Of a stretch of DNA of 64,000 nucleotides, positions 56,401-64,000 are shown piece by piece (the first letter of the stretch is position 1; each line of letters starts with the position of its first letter). The stretch lies in contig CM055095.1 of the NCBI GenBank assembly GCA_029204225.1, positions 17,565,934 through 17,629,933 of the forward strand, in the 5' to 3' direction. The translations under genes were made by a program, and so were the position numbers. Under the pieces are notes generated by a model. That model searched no databases and had not been told where the DNA came from. It worked only from the letters and a program-made list of their open reading frames with translations. Origin of the DNA: Diphasiastrum complanatum (taxonomy: Eukaryota; Streptophyta; Lycopodiopsida; Lycopodiales; Lycopodiaceae).

Positions 56401-59400
56401 AGACACTTTTGTTAAGCAATCTACTGTTCATATTGGCTGTCCACAAGTTTTTACAAGAGGGTCATCTAACCATCTCTCTCTTCTCTTTGAGAATACTTTG
56501 TGTTAATGAATAGTCTTGATTTTGGATTCCTACATCTCCAACACTAGCATTTCCTGGCCAATGTTCTTTGGATCTTCATGATCTTGGCACTCCTCTTGTT
56601 TTCCAGCAGTCAAATCTGTCCTCTGTCTAGTAACCTACCTTGCAAGTCAGCGATCAGATTCCAATAGCTCTTCAATTCCTTCAGTAACCCAAGATAAGAT
56701 TCCTATTGTGATGAAACAATAGCCAAACACATGAGAGAGAACACAAGTGATGAGAAACTCCAACTATGTCCCATTGCGAATGAGCTTGGATGCATTACTA
56801 TTTATAGACTTTGGTCTATGCCGAAAAGCAAAAGCAGCCTAAAAGAAATTGCCTAATTGGTGTCTCTATTTAAGGCAAAAGCACAAAGACCTATTTATAG
56901 CAAAACTTGTGTTCCTAATCAAGCACTGGAATTTTGACCTTGAGACTAACTAAATTCTAACTTGACTTTACTAAATATAGAAAAGGGCCCCTAGATTTAG
57001 CACGCAGGCATCGCCCAATAATCCTAATTAACCCTCGATGATCACATTAGGGGTAACAATGTGAACATTAATTCTAACAGTCTCCTGTTTCATGTAGTTT
57101 TCCTTTTCCTATGAGTTGACCCTTTCACTTTGCCTTGCAGTTGCATGAACCAACTGACATGTAGTTTCAACAACTTGTCAATGTTCTCCTGCAGCACCTT
57201 TAGCTATCATTCAACACCTTGTGCAGCGATGGCTCTCCTACAATGTTCTTGATTTGATCACTCTTGCAGATCCTTTCTCCCTTTAGCCTGATCTAAGGTT
57301 CTAAACCTCTACAACAAGACACAACAATTGCTTCCTAGCAATATGTGCACTTACATGCTTCCTTGCATGTGTACCATTTATTTCCAACAGTGATTGGCAA
57401 TCTACAGCGATTTATCTTCCCCTTCCTAAACCTCAGTGATCTGTAAAAGAGATTTTCAGCAACAATACCACAACTGTAATTTCCAGCAATGATCTTTGGT
57501 AAAGATCTAATTTTTCCAGCAATGATCCAAACAACAAATTGCACTCACACCTGCAAACAGTCTAGCGATCAGGTCTGCAGCCAGTCAGCAATCAGCCTAT
57601 AAGTCTTCTCCTAGAAGATCCGTGTTGTCCTCCTAACAACGTTGACTCCATGCTTTGCTGTCCTACAACAACCTGAGATCTGAGACAGATTTCATAATCT
57701 CCTCTTGCAGCACAACTCTTCTCCTTGTAGCAATAGATCTTCTAACAAAGCTGCCACCGTTGTAGATGAAGATCAAACTTGAGAGCTGGATAGGGACACC
57801 ATCTCCACATCTTGAAGATGATCGAATCAATTTGCATATGATGATTAACTCCGTTCGTTGAGTACCTTCTTGTTCTCTCGAATATTGAACCATGCTCTGA
57901 TACTATGTTAAAAAACCGACTCGTCCATAACAAGCAGCCAAGGTACGATTCCTATTGTTGTTAGACAATAGCCATACACGAGAACACACACAACTATGAT
58001 GAAGCAATGAAGAGACGTATTCCAATTGTGTCCCATTACCAATGAGGTACTACATACTTATAGACTTTGGTCTATGCCAAAAAGCAAGCAAAAGCAGCCT
58101 TAAAGCACTTGCCTAATTGATGTCTCTATATAAGGTAAAAGCAGCAACATCTAGCTGTAGCAAAACCTGTGCTCCACATCAAGCACTAGAATCTTAAACT
58201 TGACTAATTAAATTCTAACTTGACTTCTACTAAATATAGGTAAAGGCCCCTAGGATCATCACGCAGGCATGGCCCAATAATCTTAATTAATCTAGATGAC
58301 AACATTAGGGGTGACTTCTACTAAATATAGGTAAAGGCCCCTAGAATCATCACGCAGGCATGGCCCAATAATCTTAATTAGTCTAGATGACAACATTAGG
58401 GGTAACATTGTGAACCTTAACTCTAACAGGCATTCCGTGCATTCTTACCTCCAACTAATTGGCCAACTGCAATGCAAGGTAAGACCTTTTGAACAATCTT
58501 GTCATACATGATTTATGGACAAATGTTGACTTTTCATATGAGTACTACATGTTTATTCCTCTTAAACTGAGTAACACGAATCACTAAAGGATGAAATCTA
58601 GCTGCTTTAATAGTTGGCCTCTGAAAATAGGTAAATTTTGATGAGTGCAAATTGCTCCATGATGCAGACATGGATTTGGCTTATAGAAGTTACTTGGACG
58701 AATGGGCTTCGGATCCTGCAGTCAAAGCTGTGCTTATAGAAGGCAGCACTTCTCGAGCATTTTCAGCAGGTGAGATTCTACATATTTGATCTTTAGAGCT
58801 GTATTAGAGGTGCTCTTTGCTTGACCAATTTCTTAAGATGCAATTTGCGAGGAGCAAACTAACCAACACAGATCTTTGAAAGGCCTACAAGTGTTTGTTC
58901 ATGATTCTTTGGCTTTTTACCATTTGAAACTTGTTCTTGAAAGCATTCAGTCAAGTACTGAAGAATACTAGATCCTAGATCTACTAGCTTTCCTCCAGAT
59001 TAAGATCATCAGGAGGAGTTTGTGGTACTAAATTTATTGTCTCAACTCCCTTTTCTTTAGATTTCATGGTAGAACTTTGTGTGTTCTGTCTTACGTAGTT
59101 GATATTTTAACCAGATAAGTTCCTGTAGACTTTGAGTGTGAAAATGTGATCATCTGCTTGGAAGATCATGTTATGCAGGTATGGATGTCAAGTGGGTGGT
59201 TTCAGCTTTACAGGACCTTGACTCACCTCTTTTGCAAAAGGTCGATTTTTATCAGGCTTCAACAGTGCATGTTGCTTCTGGGTGGTTCTTGCTAAGAGAT
59301 TAGCTTTGTATCTGCCTGCATCTTTTACATTGGCTGAGCCAAAGGAAAGTTTCTCATAAACAGGGTAAAGCGAAAAACCTTCTTAGCGAGTTAGCTAGAG

Positions 59401-61645
59401 TTTAAGGTTATTTTCATGCATCATGCAGGTGGGGATGTGAAATGGATGACTACTCATGGATGCAATCATAGGGGCATGCATGCACTTTTTCTAAAGGTTG
59501 TCTGGTGTATATGATTGTGTTAGTAATTTGTATATGCTTTCAAGGTAGGATTAGTCTCCCTAATTTCTAGCTGTGTATAAAACAATACCTCGACCGTGAG
59601 TCCTTTCACTTCATTATACCAGCTTTCTATCACATTCTTAGCTTTGTAAGTATCTCTCGCATCTGAGTTTGATAAATGGACTTTCGTGTTTACATGACAA
59701 GAAATTTGTATTTTGTCTTCTGTATCTCAATTCATCTGCATATGCTGCCCTCTACAGGTTTTTTCCGCAGAGTACAGTCTAATCTGTGCAATTGCTCGCT
59801 ACAAAAAGCCTTATGTTTCTTTTATGGATGGTATAACAATGGGCTTTGGCTTTGGCCTTTCTGGCCATGGTTGTTATCGTGTAGTCACTGAGGTATTGCA
59901 CTAATCTCGTGTTGCTCAAAATTCATTTGAATCTTTTACTCGTTACTCATGATTGAATTTGGGAAAATCAAGATTTTTTTCCTTTCGAAAAAGTCCTTAT
60001 CTCTTTCACGAAATCACATCAGGTTTGGTTTTTTCACTCGGAAATGGATGCTACTAATCTGGCTTGATTATTTTGTGAAACAGAAAACTATGCTGGCTAT
60101 GCCTGAATTGGCTATTGGGATTTTCCCTGATGTTGGATTTGCGAATATTGCTGCACGTTCTCCTGGAAAAGGAGCTCTTGGTTAGTCTACTTCTATTTTA
60201 CTGGTTTTTACAATGTTGATTCTGGTGCTCAGTTCAGCCTGATCAGAAGGTTGTATTGAAAAGACTGGACTCTCTTTGCAGGTAGTTTAGTCAATGAGTA
60301 GCACTTCCCCAATTGCTACAAATGTCTGTTCCTTGATATTTGTTTTTGCTCACTTGACTGCATGTCTGGTGCCAGATAGTATGCATTGCAAAGTTTGTCA
60401 TAGAAAAAATGCAGGAGAGAGGCCTTCTATGCTATGGCCTTCACTTCTTACGCATCTGAAATCTTTCATCGTGCTGCATAGTCTTCGCTTTTGTGGCTGT
60501 CCTCTGCTCAGGTCTTTGTCGCCTTTGTACTCCATGCAGGTGCTTATCTTGCATTGACTGGAGCAAGAGTAAATAATCCTGCGGATGCTCTTTATGCTGG
60601 ATTAGGAACGCATTTTGTACCGTCTGAGAAGTTATCCTTGTTAAAAGGCACTTTGCTTCAGAAAAACCTGTAAGGATAGGATTTGTGACACATAGCAAAA
60701 ATACATACTAAGTTTTTTTTCATGCAGATTCATGGAAAAACTCAGCACCTTTTTCTTGCTGCTTCAATTGCAGGTCTGACAGTGCACATGAACTTGTTCA
60801 GGATGTGCTATCAGAATATAGCCAGGAACCTGCGTCTGAACCTCATTTGAAAGGCCTTTTGCCTTCTATTGTATCATGTTTTGACGGTGGCAACTCTGTG
60901 CTTGATTGTATTCAGGCTCTTAAGAAAGAACAACTGTCGTCTGATTCTGTAGGCAGGCTCTGAAGCACTTGAAACTTTTCCAATTTGTCTGTATGTAGTT
61001 GCTTGTATGTGGTTACAATTTCAAATGTTATGGCTGTCACAAAAGCTAGCTGTTGGTAAACAAAGTAGTACGGGACCATTGGTATGTCAAACAGTTATAC
61101 TCTGGAGCTCTGCTCTATCAGTTTCAATGCTCTTTCCTTTTTTATAGAACTAGAGATCTGTGTCTTACAAAGGCATGCTTTTGATGGTTGCAGTTTCACA
61201 GTGGGCAAGTGCTGCTCTTACTAGCATACAAAAAAGTGCACCTTTTGGTCTATTTGTGACACAGAAGCACTTCTCCTCAGTTGCTTCAGCTGTTTCAAAA
61301 CCGAAAGATGTGGATGCATTATCTGAGGTGGTTAATGAAGTGTAAAATGTGCATTACTGCAACATAGTCATGATTTCCGTGTTGAATTTTCATTTTTGGA
61401 AATGAGAGTTGTGGTTGGCAAAAGGAAGCTGCTCAATGAACTGGCATTTGAGCTTCTGGAGATGTGAAATGCCATTTGCAGATATTTTTTGGATGCCAGT
61501 GTTACATTGAGTAAATTGAACTTATCTTCATACTTATTTCAGATTGAAGGGGTCATGAAGACTGAATACCGCATTGCCTTACGGATGGCTGTTCGAAATG
61601 ATTTTACTGAAGGTGTTCGAGCCGTTCTTATTGACAAAGATCAGG

Positions 61646-61721
<76 letters not shown>

Positions 61722-61928
61722 TCACACAGAGAATGTCCTGTTGGGACAGAGAGGTCATTGATTAGCAAGCATGCAGGCAATTGAATCTGTCAAGTGTATT
61801 TGCTAACTTGCAAGCACTATTTGCAGAATCCAAAGTGGCAACCTCCTACATTGGAAGATGTCAACCTTGCTGATGTTAATGCAGTGTTTAGCCCGTTTGA
61901 AAATGAGCTCGATGAGCTATCTGTTTGA
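44418..61928 (+). CDS. 3-hydroxyisobutyryl-CoA hydrolase-like protein (crotonase superfamily), ten exons
   Basis: Exons: 44418-44544, 58668-58769, 59179-59240, 59758-59892, 60084-60180, 60540-60669, 60774-60948, 61202-61327, 61543-61644 and 61827-61928 (stop TGA). All introns are GT-AG, the phases fit, and the total is 385 residues. Motifs in order: [24 protein letters not shown] (oxyanion-hole region), [55 protein letters not shown], and the C-terminal [20 protein letters not shown] and [13 protein letters not shown]. These match plant HIBYL-CoA hydrolase-like protein 3 (Arabidopsis At3g24360, from memory). The family cleaves CoA thioesters in valine or beta-oxidation catabolism. The start is 44418; the in-frame ATG at 44448 is possible. 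No clear mitochondrial presequence is seen. Exon 8 uses the acceptor before TGGGCAAGT to keep frame. Intron 1 is 14.1 kb. Confidence 0.93.
44545..46440 (+). other. Start of the giant intron 1, unique sequence
   Basis: Donor GTTAGT at 44545. AT-rich with no gene or transposon recognised before 46440, apart from a G-run at 46046-46072. Confidence 0.5.
46046..46072 (+). repeat. Poly-G tract
   Basis: About 20 consecutive G, then A and more G, inside intron 1. Length may be unreliable. Confidence 0.9.
46450..47231 (+). pseudogene. Copia gag-protease fragment J
   Basis: Reads [20 protein letters not shown] through a UBN2-like gag ([30 protein letters not shown]). A frameshift follows near 46764, then degraded knuckle sequence, then the protease motif [13 protein letters not shown] near 47157. 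It stops at about 47231, where the direct repeat begins. Only distantly similar to the gag of Copia B. Confidence 0.8.
47232..47735 (-). repeat. Left copy of about 490-bp direct repeat (K-type LTR)
   Basis: Closely matches 56535-57025 in the same orientation, from CTCCAACACTAGC to GGCCCAATAAT. It lacks the last 50 bp or so that carry the LTR terminus CTAACA in the right copy. It sits exactly where the 5' LTR of Copia B should be. Confidence 0.85.
48086..50523 (+). pseudogene. Copia B gag-protease-integrase
   Basis: ATG at 48086 gives gag ([36 protein letters not shown]). A frameshift near 48850 leads to the CCHC knuckle [14 protein letters not shown]. The protease motif reads DSRATRHM, with the essential Gly changed to Arg. 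A second shift near 49270 leads to a long frame with HHCC ([10 protein letters not shown]...CEGCILGKF) and the integrase core: [17 protein letters not shown] and VAERKNRT. A shift near 50150 and one stop precede the tail to the Gypsy insertion at 50524. The integrase triad is intact but the polyprotein is broken in several places. Confidence 0.9.
50524..50881 (-). repeat. 3' LTR of the Gypsy element
   Basis: 358 bp. On minus it reads TGTTACGAGCTCGTGACC...GATTTATTACA. GC-rich compared with its surroundings. Confidence 0.93.
50893..53030 (-). pseudogene. Gypsy protease-RT-RNase H-integrase, broken
   Basis: From right to left: protease remnant VDDGATHNF (about 53000) and [18 protein letters not shown] at 52284-51715 ([20 protein letters not shown], then [10 protein letters not shown] and [11 protein letters not shown] with the catalytic DD); RNase H at 51702-51358 ([29 protein letters not shown]); integrase at about 51300-50893 ([39 protein letters not shown]), ending before the catalytic Glu. 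Stops and frameshifts lie near 52300, 51710 and 51360. Domains are well conserved individually, so it is moderately young but inactive. Confidence 0.9.
53438..53449 (-). other. Primer-binding site of the Gypsy element
   Basis: On minus it reads TGGTATCAGAGC, 1 bp from the LTR terminus; complementary to initiator Met tRNA. Confidence 0.9.
53451..54168 (-). repeat. 5' LTR of the Gypsy element, interrupted
   Basis: LTR parts 53451-53550 and 53914-54168 add to a full LTR and are separated by an inserted solo LTR. Confidence 0.9.
53551..53908 (+). repeat. Solo LTR inserted in opposite orientation inside the Gypsy 5' LTR
   Basis: 358 bp, TGTTACGAGCTCGTAACC...GATCCATTACA, same family as the host LTR but in opposite orientation. 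Flanked by the target duplication GTGAG (53546-53550 and 53909-53913). Confidence 0.93.
54174..56052 (+). pseudogene. Copia B linker-RT-RNase H
   Basis: Linker with repeated HFGQQ motifs (54260-54370). [20 protein letters not shown], a TAA near 54657, [33 protein letters not shown], and [11 protein letters not shown] with the YVDD catalytic motif. A frame break lies near 55350-55580. RNase [40 protein letters not shown], a shift near 55790, then [31 protein letters not shown] and VFTKALP. At least four disruptions. Confidence 0.9.
56094..56534 (+). repeat. 3' LTR of Copia B
   Basis: 441 bp, preceded by the polypurine tract AAGGAGGG. It is followed by TCTCC, the candidate target duplication, which cannot be confirmed because the 5' side is rearranged. 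Confidence 0.85.
56535..57079 (-). repeat. 3' LTR of K, right copy of the direct repeat
   Basis: The outer 490 bp matches 47232-47735. The left boundary is set by the end of Copia B's LTR, so part of this LTR may have been lost. Confidence 0.7.
57906..58438 (-). repeat. 5' LTR of K with internal tandem duplication
   Basis: 533 bp. Two about 91-bp tandem copies (about 58219-58309 and 58310-58400) begin GACTTCTACTAAATATAGG. Confidence 0.8.
59429..59496 (+). CDS. Alternative exon 3b of the hydrolase gene
   Basis: 68 bp between TGCAG and GTTGTC splice signals. It begins in phase 1 and ends in phase 0, exactly like exon 3 (59179-59240). It reads [11 protein letters not shown]...HALFLK against GMDVKWVV...SPLLQK in exon 3. 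The AG-GD sequence is the more canonical hydrolase motif. Using it instead of exon 3 gives a 387-residue protein. Using both breaks the frame, so they would be mutually exclusive. It could alternatively be a decaying duplicate. Confidence 0.6.
61647..61730 (+). repeat. (CT)n(CA)n compound microsatellite in intron 9
   Basis: A TCTCTC run then about 20 CA units, directly after the exon 9 donor (GT at 61645). Confidence 0.95.
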
Positions 61929-64000
61929 TGATCTTGTGCAACAGTGCAACGGGGCCAGCTTGGACTTTGAAGAGAGAAAGAAAGAACAGCCTGTCTGGTT
62001 GACTGTGTTAAAGCTTGTGGTATTTAAATTTTTTATCAGCAGAAGAACATTCGAAGGGGTTAGAACACGAAATAAGGCAAACAGGTTTCTACTTGCAACC
62101 TCTAGTTTGAGAGTAACCTAGGGGAAAGCAGAAACACAATGGATAAGCCTGCCTAGCTATCTACCGATAATAGCATCCAGCTAGTTGGACTAGTGTTGCT
62201 TATGGATAAGCCAGCCTAGCTATCTATTGATAATAGCATCCAGCTAGTTGGACTAGTATTGCTTATTTGCATTCGAATATGGAAACTTATTTTGGTCTAC
62301 ATAAGAACACTGTAAAGAAACTACCAATTGTATTTCAGATAATCAAGTGCTTGCAATCATCTTTAGGTTCAAATATTGAACAGGCAAGGTGGTCATATTG
62401 TTTTCAAGCATATAATAGCTTTCAGGAGCTGATTACAAAATATAGCCTTTTTGGAAATTTTATGCTCTACAGACTACACGCATGCTTTCAAGCTAAGATC
62501 ACCAATTTTCTAGTCTAAGAACTCTAGTTTCTTAGAATTCCTGAATGTTGTGCTCTCAACATGCAACCAAGCAGGCTGCCTCCAGCTTCAAATATGTTGA
62601 ACCCATGGCTGGAGATTGTTAGTATGACTTGGCCCTGGTAAATTGATGGAACGGAGTTATTATCTTTGAACAATCACTTCCTAGCATAGGATCTATCTAT
62701 TCCCTGAATTCTTTGAGAATTTCATAACCAAGTTTTTTGGTGGATTTTGTGCATCAAGCACCTATCATCAGTTCATGAATTTTAATGTACATAAAGTGAT
62801 TATGCTATCCTACCCTCGCTTATATCAGTTCATGAATTTCAATATACATAAAGTGGTTATACTTATGTCTATCCTCATGACATTTACAAGTCAAGCCTTG
62901 CAACAATAATAGAATGAACTGGAAGAAAATGTACCATTTGCTGATCAAGTAAATAAAATGTGATAAGGAACTAATGAACGTCAAGGAATTGAAAGCTGAA
63001 CCTTGCTAGAATTGGATTTGACAGCCAACTTTACTCTACAATGAATTTATAATTGGAAAGGGGGTCAGAGGGCCTACTACGGGGCTTGGAATGGTCCTAT
63101 GTTTGCAAGTTGTCGTCTAAAGCAATTAATAAGTACTTAGGAAATGTAATAATCTAGTGTACTTATATAAATGACCATGGTTCAAATAAAATAGTCAACC
63201 GTGAAACACCAACAGGTAAAAACATGGGGCCTGAATATCGCCAAAGGCCCAAGTAACTGCAAATCATACACCTGTAACTCCTTAAAAGAAGCTTTGTCCT
63301 AAGTGGTGGCATAAAGAGGAAAGAGGGGCAATGTTATGGTTATAATGAGAGTGCTGTGGAAGAGATGAGGCAGGAATGCAGAAGAAAAGTGTACAGGAAT
63401 GTGTTGGAAGCATTCAAATACTAGGCTCTACTTGATAAGAAGGCTACTGCATGATGGTGCACAGACTTTATTAAGTTATACACATGGCCCAACAATATTG
63501 CCTGCCTCAGAACAATAATGGTTGCCATCTTGGAAATAGGAAGCCAAGAATCTCATAGAGATGAAGCAATTAAAGAAAGTTGAAAGCGCTCACTAAGAAT
63601 TCAGGCCGTAGGTAGTACAATATCAACAAACACCTACAATAAAAGAGGACGCTGAAGATAAAAAATAAATCTTATACTATGCACAATGTCCAATAGTTCA
63701 AGAAAATAGGAACAATAGCTAATAAAGAATATGGAAATAGTGAAGACAAAAAATGTCTTGTGGGATTAGCAATTGCTCCAAACATGAAAATAAACTCAAA
63801 GCTAACTTTGTATACCATGAGGCTATAGTAGCAACTTGAAGGTACTTAAAAGCATGTGTCTAACTAACTAGACAATCAGCTAAGTAGGAGCATTTGTATG
63901 TGTGTTTGAACATGCAAGTAGCCACCATGCAAAATTTCAAACGAGGAATATCGAAGTACGAAGTACTAGTAGTGGAGCTTAGACGAGGGAACCCAACACA
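61929..64000. other. 3' flank of the hydrolase gene
   Basis: A 63-bp tandem duplication (62141-62203 and 62204-62266) and a second of about 58 bp (near 62767 and 62825, ATCAGTTCATGAATTT) are present. No other gene or element was recognised to the window end. Confidence 0.55.

Larger units (their letters stand above)
47736..56534 (+). mobile_element. Copia LTR retrotransposon B, split by a Gypsy insertion
   Basis: Leader, gag, protease and integrase (47736-50523), then a 3.6-kb Gypsy element, then linker, RT and RNase H (54174-56052), polypurine tract AAGGAGGG and 3' LTR (56094-56534, TGTTATAATAATAAACG...ATTCCTACA). The 5' LTR and primer site are missing, replaced by a K-type LTR copy. The gag is close to that of Copia A and the LTR ends are alike, so A is a deletion derivative of the same family. 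It sits in the host gene's intron 1, same strand. Confidence 0.88.
56535..58438 (-). mobile_element. Small LTR element K (TRIM-like), non-coding
   Basis: Minus orientation: 5' LTR 58438-57906 (TGTTAGAGTTAAGG...TTTTTTAACA), primer-site-like TAGTATCAGAGC (57905-57894), about 815 bp of internal sequence without gag or pol, a purine-rich ACAGGAGAC, and the 3' LTR from 57079 leftward (TGTTAGAATTAATG...). The LTRs share long stretches (for example around ATAGACTTTGGTCTATGCC) but differ at the U5 end. The internal part has CAGCAATGATC-type short repeats. It depends on other elements for mobilisation. Confidence 0.7.

Overview
This window is nuclear DNA of a land plant. It carries two intron-containing plant housekeeping genes, Ty1/Copia and Ty3/Gypsy elements primed by initiator-Met tRNA, a LINE remnant, and long dinucleotide and polypurine arrays. 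The relaxed spacing and a 14-kb retroelement-filled intron suggest a large genome. A fern or other non-flowering plant is my guess; the sequence does not prove it.

Layout. 1-744: nothing recognised. 744-4378: a deleted Copia element (A) with both LTRs and a TGTGA target duplication. 4848-6786 (minus): the 5' six exons of a chloroplast rRNA pseudouridine synthase of the SVR1/RluB type, with a telo-box upstream of the start; its 3' exons are not in the window. 6.9-18.2 kb: mostly non-coding, with microsatellites, a tRNA-like sequence, a Copia gag scrap, a decayed CCHC gag (9.8-11.7 kb, minus), a 0.7-kb polypurine tract and two adjacent minisatellites. 18.2-34.3 kb: a pile-up of Copia elements: an old RT/RH remnant, C (plus), H (minus), D/E (plus), F (minus) and G (plus), with a head-to-head LTR palindrome at 27.7-28.0 kb. 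34.3-40.5 kb: a block I cannot assign to a known family. It has a decayed intron-containing gene on plus (35.0-37.4 kb), a convergent decayed gene or gene pair on minus (37.4-38.9 kb), and upstream of that pair six copies of a 71-72-bp inverted-repeat module. This is the best candidate for something undescribed. 41.4-43.1 kb: a LINE 3' end split by a solo LTR.

44.4-61.9 kb (plus): a complete ten-exon gene for a 3-hydroxyisobutyryl-CoA hydrolase-like protein (crotonase superfamily). Intron 1 spans 14.1 kb and holds a nest: gag fragment J, Copia B, a Gypsy element inside Copia B, a solo LTR inside one Gypsy LTR, and a small LTR element K. Exon 3 appears to exist in two alternative versions with identical splice phases. 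Downstream of 61.9 kb only short tandem duplications are visible.

The two host genes are divergently placed and unrelated in function (plastid rRNA modification; CoA-thioester or valine catabolism). Everything between them is mobile DNA or its debris. Exon boundaries were derived by hand from GT-AG signals, reading-frame phase and remembered family alignments; no search was run.
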